Positions 25,453-37,349 of a stretch of DNA of 64,000 nucleotides are shown piece after piece. This DNA is from Nemania diffusa (taxonomy: Eukaryota > Ascomycota > Sordariomycetes > Xylariales > Xylariaceae). Every line of letters starts with the position of its first letter. Within the stretch, counting starts at the first letter, position 1. A program made the position numbers and the translations under genes. The stretch spans positions 1,071,501 through 1,135,500 of the forward strand of contig JBBPUQ010000010.1 of the NCBI GenBank assembly GCA_038501195.1. Direction: 5' to 3'. Below the pieces are notes generated by a model. That model did not search any database, was not told the DNA's origin, and saw only the letters and a list, made by a program, of their open reading frames with translations.

Positions 25453-27343
25453 ATGTCGGCTAAACATTTCATCAATGACCCTGCAGTTTTGGTAGACAGT
25501 GCCCTTCAGAGCCTAACTCTGACTAATCCATCTGTGGCATTGGACGCTGCAAACAAGATCATCTATCGAAGACCCGGCCATGCGTCACAGGTCTCCATCA
25601 TCAGTGGCGGTGGTAGCGGCCATGAACCCAGCTTCGGGGCTTTCGTTGGCTCGGGCTTGCTATCCGCCGCCGTAGCTGGAACTATATTCGCATCCCCTAG
25701 CGCAGAGCAGGTCCGGAAGGCTATCACGTCTCGAGTCGATACCGATAAAGGTGTATTGGTGACAGTCATGAATTACACAGGAGACGTACTCAATTTTGGC
25801 ATGGCTGTCGAGAAGGCGAAGGCGGCTGGCTTGAAAGTCGACATGCTTGTAGTTGGAGATGACGTTGGCGTTGGCCGGGAAAAGGGAGGTAAAGTAGGTC
25901 GACGGGGCATTGCTGGAACAGTGCTTGTGCACAAGATTGCTGGCGCCTTGGCTGCTCAAGGCGCGCCCTTAGAGCAAGTAAGCAAAGTCGCTAAGCTTAC
26001 GGCAGACAATTTGGTCAGTGTTGGAGCAAGTCTTGAGCACGTCCATGTCCCTGGCAGAGCGCCTCTCGACCCCCAAGCGGAGGGAAGCCTGGGTCCCGAT
26101 GAAATTGAGATAGGTATGGGGATCCATAATGAGGCAGGGTCCGGAAGAGCCAAAATCGAACTCCCTGAGCTAGTGAAGACGATGCTATCTCAACTACTTG
26201 ATAAGGACGACAAGGATAGAGCGTTTCTTAATATCAACTCGAACGAAGTCGTACTATTGGTGAACAACTTGGGTGGTGTTAGTGTTCTCGAACTGGGAGG
26301 CATCACTACGGAGGTCGTCAGGCAACTTGGGAACTGGGGCATACAGCCAGTGAGGATCCTCAGTGGAACCTACATGACGAGTTTAAATGGGCTTGGATTC
26401 AGTATATCCCTACTGAACGTAGTGAATACTGATATTGGTGGCCCTAGCATGATCCAACTTCTCGATTACCCCTGTGAAGCAACTGGATGGTCAGCGCCCG
26501 TTGCGACAACTACTTGGGAAGCGAAGAACACAAACACGCGGGAAGATACTGTCACACTTGACCAAAATGTCAGACAAAGTGGTCTCAAGGCAGATGCTAA
26601 GGCGTTCACCAACTCGTTAACATCCGGGCTTGAAGTGTTGATTTCGGTGGAACCTGAAGTCACCCGATTTGATACCGTTGTTGGGGATGGCGACTGCGGA
26701 ATAGGCCTGAAGAGAGGCGCTGAAGGTATGATTCCTCTCGTACTTTAAAAGGTGCTCCATTCTAACGGAAGCAGCGGTCTTAAAGCACCTAAAAGAAACG
26801 CAGGCAACAGGCGATCTCGTAGTTGATGTTGCGAATATTGTGCCTGTGATAGAAACTTCGATGGACGGCACAGTAAGTACCTACCTGCTCGTAACTTGAA
26901 GATATAGCTGTAAATGCACAGAAACTGACATGCCGTGGCAGTCCGGGGCGCTCTTTGCTATATTTCTTAACGCACTCGTTCACTCGCTACGTGCGCTCTC
27001 TCCAGGGGAAGCCACTCCACACCTTTGGTCGAATGCTCTCAAGCAAAGCTGTGAAGCTCTATCTAAATACACCCCAGCGAGGCCAGGCGATCGGACAATT
27101 GTAGATGCACTGTACCCATTTGTTGACACTCTTGGCGAATCAGGTAATGTTAAGGAGGCAGCCGTGGCCGCGAAAAGAGCCGCAGAGGGGACAAAAGGAA
27201 TGCGGCCAAGCCTGGGTAGAGCAGTGTACGTGGGTGGCTCTGGATTCGAGACAGTCCCAGATCCAGGAGCATTTGGCTTAGCGAGCTTCTTTCAAGGCTT
27301 GGCTGGACTAAAGTCTGGTGAGAAAGAATGGGAGATATTGTAA
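25453..27343 (+). CDS. DAK1: Dihydroxyacetone kinase
   Basis: Exons 25453-26725, 26775-26872 and 26942-27343 give 590 aa, the usual length for the single-chain ATP-dependent enzyme. It phosphorylates dihydroxyacetone to DHAP, linking glycerol catabolism to glycolysis and removing toxic DHA. The DhaK domain covers about residues 10-335: GGGSGHEP places a substrate-site His at residue 57, and MGIHNEAG places the His that binds DHA covalently at residue 225. The DhaL nucleotide domain starts near residue 380, with the Mg-ATP motif VGDGDCG (410-416). The introns are 49 and 69 nt, and both fall inside DhaL. No peroxisomal targeting tripeptide is seen (the chain ends WEIL), so a cytosolic enzyme is likely. 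The chosen ATG matches the family start; the frame opens slightly upstream without an ATG. Confidence 0.95.
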
Positions 27344-27666
27344 TGTGAAAATTATTCGGACACTGTGTATATCATTTGGAGGATAACAATGGCTGCTAAT
27401 TTCCTTAATTCATATATTCGTGGTATCTCTTCCTGACGCCGACGCGAGGCCCATTAATGGGGAAATTCAACTTTTAACCTTCATAGCAGTCTCACCCACT
27501 TAATCTATGGTTTGTGAGTAAATCCCGAGCATTACAGGCGTTTATAGTAGTCCGTCGTAGCAGACACCGTCGATTTTCATGACCTAGCATCTTTTAGGGC
27601 ATTACAATAGAACCCTTGAGATACGATGTAATATTTTGCCAAGTTCCCAAACTCTTCATTTCCGCA

Positions 27667-28260
27667 TTAACTGAGTAGTACAATAATGACCGAATCGCCT
27701 CTCAAAAACCTGTGACCGGAAGAGGCATTAGCAAGCCCGAGCCTATATAAGGAAATCATGCCATAACAAGAAGAGGAAATGCTCTCTTGCGATATAAAAA
27801 GAACGACGTACATTTTACTGACGAAACGATCCTTATTCACGGGACGGCCCTTCTTGCCGTTAGCTAGGCGGGGCGTCTCGGTCCACATCTCTTTGACATT
27901 TTCGAGCACCATGTTGCAGTGGCGGTCGAATGCCTTGACGCGGGCCAACAACTTGCGGTTGTTGCGGATCGAGATCAGCACTTGTGTGTGGCTGCGCACA
28001 GCGGTCTGGAGGATGGATAGGGGCCCGGATCCGAATTCATATTCTTCTAGAAGTTGGACCTCGTACTCGCTATAAAGCTCATCTCGTTAGCCAATGTGTC
28101 GTGTGTAGTCGTTGGAGCCGGGGGGGAGATAGATGCAATCGCGGTAGCGACGTACGTTAACTCGTTTCTGGGCTTGGTGAGAAGCTCTCTATGATGAATC
28201 ATTAGTAAATATTGTTATGAAGATTTGGTGGGCTACTGACTGAACTTTCGCGTCCGCCAT
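27667..28260 (-). CDS. SMD2: Small nuclear ribonucleoprotein Sm D2
   Basis: Four exons, 28260-28241, 28188-28156, 28069-27812 and 27709-27667, encode 117 aa. The introns are 52, 86 and 102 nt; the second and third start GTACGT. The protein is a core component of the Sm ring on U1, U2, U4 and U5 snRNAs. After the short N-terminus ([22 protein letters not shown]), the Sm fold runs from [19 protein letters not shown] through the Sm1 motif [23 protein letters not shown] to the Sm2 motif [14 protein letters not shown]. The loop between them ([21 protein letters not shown]) is diagnostic for D2. The tiny first exons are supported by conserved phase and clear splice sites. The gene is convergent with DAK and divergent from HIBCH. 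Confidence 0.95.
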
Positions 28261-28772
28261 GGTGTATTTGTTTTTGTGTGGTGTCCGCTGAATGTGAACT
28301 GCGGCTGGTGATGATGGAAATGACAAGGCTGAAATAGCTAACGGGCTGTATCAGGTAGGTAGATTGCGTACTAGTCTGTGAGTGGTCTGAAAACTGAAGT
28401 AAGAGTGGAGAAAGTCTCCGACTGCCACATACAGTGTGTATTGGGTAAGCACACGTACCCCGCTTTTAAATGGGTTTTAGCCACGGCTATGTAGCCACAC
28501 TGCTATTCTGTAGAGCTCCAAAAAATTGAAGACCGAGGATTTGCGATACGTACCGTCGGGATAGATTAGGTACATAAGCTACATGGTAGCTCCACCCATC
28601 AATCTCTAAGACTACTCGCATCGTGGAAAATCATTGTCGCAGTTGTTGAATGCGAAACTTTGAGCTGGTGGCGGTGGTTCTTTCTCCCCCACGTACCTTG
28701 CGTTTCTTACATGCCACTCGATGCGCAAATCCCTATTTATATGCGCATTGAGGTAGATCACCAGGTATCTAG
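28261..28772. promoter_or_regulatory. Divergent promoter, SmD2 / HIBCH
   Basis: A 512-bp interval between outward-facing start codons of two housekeeping genes. It must hold both 5' leaders. No strong TATA box or named motif is evident. Confidence 0.4.
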
Positions 28773-30354
28773 ATGTCTTTCAGGCTGTTCGTAACTCGTG
28801 GTGGCACAGCAGCTTATGCTGCCTCCCCATTACGCAGAGCTAGTTTCAACATGCCTCTCAGAGCGAAGGTGTTAGACCCTAGACTAGGATCACGAGCCCA
28901 GGTACGGCAATAAATGGGCACTCAATTCCTTGCCGTCGCTTGACTGACCATCACGTTTTGCTTAGATGTCGACAAGCCCCGTCAACGAGACGATTAGGGA
29001 GCTACCTGGTGACGAGCCTCGAGATGTTGTGTTCAACAATCTCTTCGGTTTGCGGACCATTGAGCTTAACCGGCCGCAGAAATTGAACTCCCTCAATGCC
29101 TCGATGATACGAAAAATAGTGCCGCGCCTGGTTGAGTGGGAGCAGTCAGATTTGGCTAATGTCATCGTCATGAAAGACGCCGCGGACAAAACCCTCTGCG
29201 CCGGCGGCGACGTCGCTGCTCTTGCACTGCAAAACATGGAAGGATCCGACGGCCAGAAAGCATCTGCCGACTTCTTCGCCCTCGAATATAAACTGAACCA
29301 CTACATTGCGACATATAAGAAACCGTACATTTCTTTTATGGACGGTATCACGATGGGCGGTGGTGTAGGGCTGAGCATACATGCGCCCTTCCGAATTGCC
29401 ACCGAGAGGACAATCTTTGCTATGCCTGAGACAACCATAGGTTTCTTCCCTGACGTCGGCGCATCATTCTTCCTACCTCGAATGAATGGGGCAATAGGGA
29501 CCTACCTAGCTCTCACAAGCGAACAGTTAAAGGGAGCCAACGTCTTCTACTCGGGCATTGCCACCCACTACCTGCATTCAACGAGTTTACCGAATCTAGA
29601 GTCTCGTCTAGCTGAATTACGATTCAAAGATTACGATAGCATTGAGAAACGCTTGCGCATCATTAACATGACTATCGAGGAGTATGCAACGGGGCTGCCA
29701 CCAAAAGAACCCATACTTCTCGGTGGCGAACTTCGGCGAGCCATTGACCGTTGCTTTAGCAAGAGCACTGTAAATGACGTGATACTCGCCTTGAAAGAGG
29801 AGCAGGGACCTACTCAGGCATGGGCAGAGAAGACCCTGGACACCTTACACCAACGATCGCCAACAGCGGTACACGTGGCCCTCAAGCAGATGCAGGTCGG
29901 ACGCGACTGGACTATATCAGAGACTTTCCAGAGGGAACACCAGATTGCTGCCAAGTTCATGAAGCACCCCGACTTTACCGAGGGCGTGTCGGCTCGCTTA
30001 CTATCCAAAGAGCGACCAAGGCCAACACCAAAATGGCAGCCAGCCAGTCTAGAAGCTATAAACCCCGAAGACAACATTGAAGCCCCATTTTTCAAGGTGG
30101 ATGCAGATCTTCCCATACTTCAACTGCTGACGGATCGGGACTACGATGAGTATCCATACAGGTCCTTTGGTGTACCTACAGAACGGGATGTGGAACAGGT
30201 CGTGCGTGAGGCCAAGAGGAGTCGTCAAGAAGTGATTGAACACTTCGTCGCGAGCCATGGTGGGAGGCAAGGCATAAGCACAATTGTCGAGGAAATCCTG
30301 AAGCGGAAAACCGCAATAGATGCGGACGGCGGGGCCGTGTGGGACTCTGAATAG
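28773..30354 (+). CDS. EHD3: Mitochondrial 3-hydroxyisobutyryl-CoA hydrolase (Ehd3/mS47 homologue)
   Basis: Exon 1 is 28773-28901 and exon 2 is 28966-30354, giving 505 aa. The enzyme hydrolyses 3-hydroxyisobutyryl-CoA in valine catabolism; in yeast and Neurospora the orthologue is also mitoribosomal subunit mS47. Exon 1 (43 codons) supplies an Arg/Ser/Ala-rich presequence without acidic residues for the first 30 positions, which fits mitochondrial import. The crotonase fold begins with RTIELNRPQKLNSLN, followed by the oxyanion-hole motifs LCAGGDV and ITMGGGVGLS and the catalytic-region motif MPETTIGFFPDVGASFFL. The C-terminal half carries the ECH_2 extension typical of this subfamily. An ATG opens exon 2, so a shorter cytosolic form is possible, but the in-phase splice (CAG/GTACGG...TTAG) favours the long form. 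Confidence 0.92.
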
Positions 30355-31532
30355 TATAAAATTATATATCATATGTATTGCAAATTGGACTATGTACATG
30401 GTGACCATGTACGGTGTCGCTTCTCCCTCTTAGAGCCTGGCGGTTTTGAGTATGCCAACAAGTGGGCCCATATACCGCATCTTATCTCGACACAATGATT
30501 GATTGTGCATTTTATGCCTGAGATAAGGGGATGGCTGAAGATAGATGACCAAAGCCTGAATTGAGTGGGTTGAGTCATAGGTACCAGGGATAGGTAAATT
30601 GTGGGGCCCAGCCGGAAAATCGGCAGTATAAATACAACGGAGGCACCCGGGGTTGAAAGAAAAGAAGATGGGAGAATCTCACCAAGTTTGGTCTTGCTGT
30701 TGTGGTGTGAAGAGATGACCTTCGGCCCTGGGTTTCGGCTTTCAAGTGATCAAGCGGCAGTCATCGAAAGGCATTGCCCCAGTAAACACTTACCTAACTT
30801 AGGTGGTGGATAATATCCGAAAAGTGGTCCGTGCACGGTATATAGGTGCCCCACCACTCTATCTATTGCCGAACTGCTACAGAGCAGGTGCCTACCTATC
30901 GTGCCCCCAGCCACCCGACCGACCGAGAAGTGACGTGGGGTTGGGTGGTGCATGCTTAGGTACCTTGGTCCTACTGCATGTGGGACATCAACCATCGACG
31001 CGCCTACAAGCACTGCTAGCGCGCCATCCCACACGCGTAACTACACGACCGGTACCTGGATCCACTCATTAAACATAGTGATCCATCTTGTACCTCAGCC
31101 AACCATCAATAGTGGACATTCCAATTCCGCTCCCTCTCTACTACAACCTCCCTTCTAGCATTGACAATAGCACTTGCATTCAGCGTCTTGTGCGGGTTTG
31201 CGAGTGCTTCTGTTGATTGAATGTCGAATCCCTTCTTTCTCTATTACGATCTATGACTCCTGTCTCTTTTGCGCAATTTCCCAATCTTCTCCGTGGATGG
31301 TACAGATCTTGGCTAGTCTTGCAAACACGCATCTTTGCGATAGTATTTCTCTGCAGGCATCAGGTAACCGGCACAAAGATACGACTGTTCGAACTATTCT
31401 CAATGCCAAAGAATTGATCCTTCTCGATAATTGATACAAGCAACACCGTGGCTTCCAAATACGATCGAGTCTGAAAGGCTACTTGTAACAACTGGTTTTT
31501 ATCAGGCTATCAGGGCCGACCTGATCACCACC
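30355..31532. other. Intergenic, upstream of Ams2/Spt21 gene
   Basis: No gene seen. It holds the 3' end of the HIBCH gene and the promoter/5' leader of the GATA gene. Only short unrelated frames are present. TAGGTACCT occurs near 30958. Confidence 0.45.
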
Positions 31533-34500
31533 ATGGCCCAAAATAACAGCTCTTGGGGCGGCGTGCCTACAGCGGCAGAGGAATGCGCGCCCCAAGTCAG
31601 ACCAGTGGGCTGTACGAGAAGAACGTGATTCTTTTGACGTCTACAATCGCTAACTATGCCTCTAGTAAAAGTCCACTACACCTTTGACAAGGATAACCAA
31701 GAACGCTGCCTTGCTCGATGGCCTCACGTTCTTCACGTACAAACGATTCCGATGGATGGTCAGACAATTGGAGTGATCGACCTAGGATTATGTTTACAGG
31801 CTGTTTCGCAATGCAGCCCAGAGCTAGCCGGGGATGAAGAGAAGGATTACGCCATATACGCCATCGATTACTTAGAGCCGGATACACCACTGGCCGGCCA
31901 AGGTTTACTGTCTCAAGAACTCAGCAAGGGGCCCGAACAGCGAGAGTCGAAATTAATTACGGGACGAATTACCAAAAACCTGCTTGCCATCTTCAACAAT
32001 GGCACTAAAGAAACTCTAGAGGTCAAACTTAAACTAACTGCAGTATCGAAAATCCCTCGCAACCCCCCTATCCCACGCCCACACTCGACCGTAGCACCAC
32101 CACCTAATTTGGTAGCATCTTCGTCTACTCTGTCAGATAGTGGCGAGTGGGGTTCATTCGTTCACTCTCATCCTGGTCTAGGACAGAAGCAACCGACACC
32201 ATTGATGAATCTACCTACACTTGCACCAGCGCCTTTGCGACCATATACGTCAAGTTTTGAGGCTAGGAATGAGGCCCCTTATCAGTATCCCCCTCTACAG
32301 CCCGCGCCGAGCAGTCGACCTGGCTCAGTGGATCCAAATTCTAAGGAACGAAACATGCCGACGTTTAGACAAACTCCCCCCTTAGCCCCGGCGAGGCAGA
32401 GCCCCGCAATCGAAGAGAATACATCAAACCAGCCCATCATAAAACCAGTCAAATCGCAACCGCGATCTCGACCAAATTCTCGCGCGTCAAGCCGGCCGCC
32501 CACGGGTAGACCTAGGGGTCGCCCTCGAAAACGGCCTCTGGCAAGCGAAGGTAATACCTCAGGGTACGAAGATGGGACCGATGGAGACGACGGGCCGGCG
32601 CGGAATAAAAAAAGAGCTACGACGACAATGGTCGAGCGAAGCAATGCAGCAACCTTCGGATCTGCACCAGACTCGCTCCGCGTTACCGCGAGTACCGCAG
32701 GATCTATCCGCAATTTTAGGCCAGTTGCCCCTGCTGGAGATGCCTCTACAAGAAACCATCTACAAGAGGAGGGTCCAAGGGCACCAACCCCCGTCCCAGA
32801 ACCACGTTTCCAGGGACCTACCCATTCTAGGCCCATGCCGCAGAGCAACTTGAGACGACAATCTATGACATTTCAGCCAGTCGAGAGTTTACAAAATCAG
32901 TCTTTTCCCGACCTCACTCGCTCAGTGAGTCAGGACGCTCGATCACCTATGGATTCAGTTGCCCCATCGCCCTTCAGTGACGAGCCTAGCCCTCCTGACA
33001 TCAGCTCATCACCACCTGTGCCGAGATCAGCAATGTTTAGCATGCAGTCTAGTCCCGCTCCTTCAAGCCCAATCCTACCACCCATGCGAGCGCCTGTTCA
33101 ACAGCCTGATTCTGGATTTATGAGTGGCGGCCTAGAAGATAGCCGAATAGAAGAGGACGCTGCCAGCAAAGCTCCCGTTTTGCCCAATAACCCTGTCCCG
33201 GTAGTCGCAAAACCGAAACCACGCCGAAGTCGTGCTAAGAAGCTGGAACCGAAGTCTCAGCAAACCCTCCATATTCATACAGAAACTCCTGGACCTCCTG
33301 AATTGCTGCCTCAAACATCAATTTACAACCCACCTCGGCCCCAGGGATCTAGAAAGCGATCAGCCGTAGGCACACCTGTTCTAACTGAGACCCCGGTCAT
33401 CGACTCAACAAATACGATAGTATCAGCTGCGAGAGAAGCTGCTGAGACAGGAAGCACGGAGGAACAGGCAGTACAGAATACGAATTCAATGCAGGCTATC
33501 ATGCCCCCTCGGATTGACTTTGAGGCTCTGCAGGCAGCTATCAATGAATATCCAGACGATCACCAATTTCTCGACCCGCTTGACATCGACGTGAACTCTT
33601 TCAGCCCGGCTGATATAAGTCAAGGACCAGAAATGCCACACCTCGGTAACGTACATGAGAACAGGATGGAGCCGCCTGCTGTACCTACACCCGCCTCTGA
33701 GCCGTCTGTTGAGCCGGAACTTCCAGCAGTTCCTGCTAGTGATCCAGGTTTACCGCAATTATCGCAATCCATAGCAATGTCCGGAGGACCGCATCCTCAA
33801 ACGGATGCTGTGGATGGTATGGAGTCAAGAATGAATAAGAATTATGTCAAACGACAAGCAATAAAGCAGAAACTAGAAGAGGCAGTGGCGCTGGGCGAAA
33901 TGCCGTCTTTTTGTAGCAATTGTGGGGCCCTTCAAACACCGACATGGCGTAAGATCTGGAAACAAGAGCGCTCAGGCGTCCCAGCATATCATGAATATTC
34001 TGAGAAGCCCGGTCATGTAACGGCTATCAACGTGCTCGAGAAAGATGATAATGGTACGCCCACCTTATATGAGGTCATTAAGAAGTCTCTGGGTCCTATG
34101 GATGAGAAAAGCAAGTGGACTGAGACGATATTATGCAATCGTAAGTCTGGTAACTGTGAGCTGAGTATATCTTGCTTTCTAACGGTTCAGTAGCATGCGG
34201 CATATGGTTTTCTAAATGGAAGGCACATCGTCCTCCAGAAAAGTGGGAGAAGGATGAGCAGAGGCTCACGCAGACGAGGAAGAAGAGAGCGGCTGGTGGC
34301 GGATCTTCACGGTCAAGAAAAGCCAGGGCGAAAAGTGAGGGCCAAATGAATCTTACTTCAGAAGCATGTTTGCCTACCGATCCAGTTGGGCCTTCGGACG
34401 CTCCCCAGTCACCCGGAGAATCAGCTGCGATGACACTGGATGCCGAAAAGGCTGAGAATGTGTCTGAAAAGGGTTCTGGGCGGAATCGTAAGAGAATTGC

Positions 34501-35404
34501 CACCGAACCTAAGGATCAAGGCTCAACTCACTCTCGCGATTCTCGAGCTAGTGGTACAGCAGGGAGCCCTATCGAGCTTGATCAAGAGCTTGGTGTAACA
34601 CGGCGTTTACTATTTCCCTCTCCTAGGAAGAACGGAGAGCAAAAGATCCTTGGCGAAGTCGCCGTTAACATCGTGCAGACCGGCCCCAAGGTGATCGAAA
34701 TCGCAGATACAGAGGCGATCGAAAAAAAGAACAGCCGTCTCCGAGGCCAAACCCCAGAACCACCTAGTAATGATTTTGTTGATCTCTTTGGTGAAACTCC
34801 ACGGCCCTCAACCCCCCCTCCGAAGGGGGTTAATAGTGGGCCTTTCAAAACACCAACTCGGCCAACTCCTAGCCATCGCCCAATAACTAGAAGTGTGTCC
34901 AAGAGTTTGCAATCCACAAGGTCCATTGCTTCACCTAGCCAGGGACTTCTAGAGCGAACCCCAACTCGTACTCCCCGAAGAACACCTCGGTCAGGGTTCT
35001 CTAGCGCAATGCTCCGGCGCTCACCCCGTCATCTCCTTCCATCCGAAGCTATGGGAGATGGTGGTTTAGGCACACCTATGACTAATTCCATTACTCAGAT
35101 GTTTTCACATACCGACCATCTGGTTATGCCAAGTCCATCGCGTGGCTATGAAATCGACTTTAGCGCCCTCCCGAATCTCGATAATATCGATCAGCACAGC
35201 GAGATGCCTCACTTCGATTTTGCGACACTATTAGCTACCGATGCACTCATGCCAAGCTCACCACCCACACATCGGAGTGGACATATGCTCGCCTTTGGCG
35301 GCGGTCTCGAGTTCGATATTGATGCGCAGAGCTTGGACTTTCACCTAAGTCCCCGTCGGAAGGGTGATGTGAATCAATTCCCTAACGATGGCGACCACGC
35401 ATAG
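31533..35404 (+). CDS. Ams2/Spt21-family GATA-type zinc-finger protein
   Basis: Exons 31533-31611, 31666-34140 and 34194-35404 give 1254 aa. Exon 1 begins in a strong context (CACCATGG) and supplies the residues before KVHYTFDKDNQERCLARWPHV, the start of the Ams2/SPT21 N-terminal domain (to about residue 160). The ATG at 31656 falls between the branch site CTAAC and the TCTAG acceptor, so it is intronic. An AT-hook (GRPRGRPRKRP) lies near residue 307 in a long Ser/Pro-rich part. The zinc finger has CSNC and CNPC separated by about 70 residues, with GALQTPTWRK after the first pair and GIWFSKWKAHRPPEKW after the second; the last intron splits CN/PC. In fission yeast Ams2 activates histone genes, and budding yeast Spt21 does likewise without the finger. 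A histone-gene regulator is therefore a good inference. Confidence 0.88.
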
Positions 35405-36167
35405 TAGCTTCGCAAATGTTTCTGATGAGGTGTTCAATCTGACGAAAAGTAGCCGCGCACTGAAAACTCGAGATCGCAGATTCGGCAGTGATGCGACTGC
35501 AAACTCGTCATAATTAGGCGCCCTATAAATGTTTCTTTCTACTTCTGCGCGTTGCTAGACCTTTGTAACACATAATAGCGGGCTATAGTCAGTTTTGTGC
35601 AGCTGAATTACAGGAGTTTATGGGAGATGGTGGGCATACCCCGAGGGTCAAAAATGGTGTTTCGGATACCCGTTTTATTTTCACTTTTTGCCCCAGCCAT
35701 CTCAAGGTTGAGGGAAACGGCGTTTGATATAAGCGCCAAAGATTACACACATGATGTTCAAAAGCACTTACAACCTTGCGGCTAGAAAGCAGATGCAAGT
35801 GCTTCCTTCTATAGCTTACCCCTACTATTTAACAATAATCACAACATGATTATCGTAACTAAATGCTTGCAACTACTTGTGATCTATGTCTTTATTATCT
35901 TCTCTAACCCTAGAGCTCTTGTTCGATAGCCCTATCAACCCTCACCTGTCTTTCAGTATCGTTTTTAGTACTAGATAGTCTTATTTTGGCTTCATGTATG
36001 TACTCTCCTGTTGTTCCGGCTAAGATTCAATGGGAGAATACGACTTTACGTCTAATTTTGCTCTAGCGGGGGTTTACTGGAAATCACGAAATCACGCTGG
36101 AAGTGTATTCCATTGTAGCCTGGAGACAACAAGTAACATAGCAGGGTATTTTAAACACACGGAAAAG
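35405..36167. other. Convergent 3' flanks
   Basis: No gene seen between the stop codon of the GATA gene (plus) and the end of the Ser-rich frame (minus). Only short frames occur. Confidence 0.45.
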
Positions 36168-37349
36168 TCAGACGCCCCAAGGTTCCTGGATTGATTCAAT
36201 TCTCCACCGTCCGCTCTCATTTAATCGCATAGTGACGGAGGGCCGCGACGTCAGGCGGGCCTCCTCGCTAACCACAACGCCTCTCAGTACGATATCTAGA
36301 AACTCCTCTTCGCGTTCTCTACGTTCTCTGAGTTCCGCGACCGTCGCTAGGTTTCCTGAGCGAGTGCGATACAGGCGCGGCGACCGCGTCGATGAGGAGG
36401 GGGTTGAACGCGTGGGTGACAAAATTGGAGAGGGAAAATCGGGACTCAGCTTCCCAGTAGAAGATGGAGAGCCAAAGACAGGAGACGGTGCTTCGCGCTC
36501 GCGCACAGGAGTGGTGGGGGGCGAAGACTCAGGGGATTCTAGGTATTCTGTCTTCGGAAAACTTGGTTGAGAGAGCTGCATTCTCTGGTCGGTCGACTGC
36601 GATGACAGAGGCGTTTCTTCCTCGATAACGGGCTGGGAGGATAAGAGGTCATCTAGGGAGTCCGCGATTGAACTAAGAACTTCACTAGATGACGAACAAT
36701 AACTTGCTGCCGTACTAGGACGAGGTGGTGTCTGCGGGACATTTAGCTGCCACCGATGGTGAGTCTCAGCTAAGCTCAGTTGCGAAAAGGTGGGTTGGTC
36801 ATGTTCAATGGCGAGTTGAGAAAGTTCGCGATCTAAAGACGATGTAGAACTAAAATTTTCATCACTTGAAGATGAGTGATAACTTGCAGCCTCGGGATAT
36901 TGAGGGGATGAAGGCTCAGAATGTCTGATAACGAGCTGAGAGAGTTCGCGATCTAAAGAGGACGTAGAACTGAAAACCTCACTCGAAGATGAGTAACGGC
37001 TCTCAGCTATAATTGGGCGATCTTGTGATGTGGTTTCATAATTTAGGCGCGACAACTGCGTGCCCTGGATGGTGATTGGTTGCGATGGTTGCGAGGATAG
37101 CGATAAATTAGGCTCTATAGCAAGCTGGGGGGAGCGCTCATTGCCATCTAGAGATGACGATGAACTATAGACCTCGCTCGAAGATGAACAATAACTCGCA
37201 GGTCTTGCCGGCCGAGGCGGAGTCTGGGAAGAATACTGGTGATCATGATAATGGTGAGATGGCTGAAGGGGGGAGGGGGAACGAGGGTGTTGTTGCGACT
37301 CAGGCTCAACTGCTGACCACCCCAGAGATACACGTCCGCGCACGAACCG
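36168..37349 (-). CDS. Ser-rich repeat frame in phase behind RPA3; 5' end unresolved
   Basis: An open frame of 393 codons starts at the codon after the RPA3 stop (TGA at 37352-37350) and has no ATG near its beginning, so its true start is unknown: an upstream exon, an alternative RPA3 splice form, or stop-codon readthrough. The product would be Ser/Pro-rich and disordered. It has four imperfect repeats built on SSSSEV-x-SS-x-SSLD followed by a QLAIE-like segment. The best-matching pair shares SSTSSLDRELSQL with four codon differences, all synonymous, which argues for coding under protein-level selection. The C-terminal part is charged (ELRERREREEEFLDIVLRGVVV) and ends RWRIESIQEPWGV, perhaps a short folded unit. 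I recognise no family. Confidence 0.55.
   Translation of the reverse strand, partial: RFVRGRVSLGWSAVEPESQQHPRSPSPLQPSHHYHDHQYSSQTPPRPARPASYCSSSSEVYSSSSSLDGNERSPQLAIEPNLSLSSQPSQPITIQGTQLSRLNYETTSQDRPIIAESRYSSSSEVFSSTSSLDRELSQLVIRHSEPSSPQYPEAASYHSSSSDENFSSTSSLDRELSQLAIEHDQPTFSQLSLAETHHRWQLNVPQTPPRPSTAASYCSSSSEVLSSIADSLDDLLSSQPVIEEETPLSSQSTDQRMQLSQPSFPKTEYLESPESSPPTTPVREREAPSPVFGSPSSTGKLSPDFPSPILSPTRSTPSSSTRSPRLYRTRSGNLATVAELRERREREEEFLDIVLRGVVVSEEARLTSRPSVTMRLNESGRWRIESIQEPWGV

Noticed and set aside
31656..31665. ATG at 31656 as the start of the GATA gene
   Set aside because: It lies between a branch site and a TCTAG acceptor; the upstream exon with a strong start context joins in phase and restores the family N-terminus.
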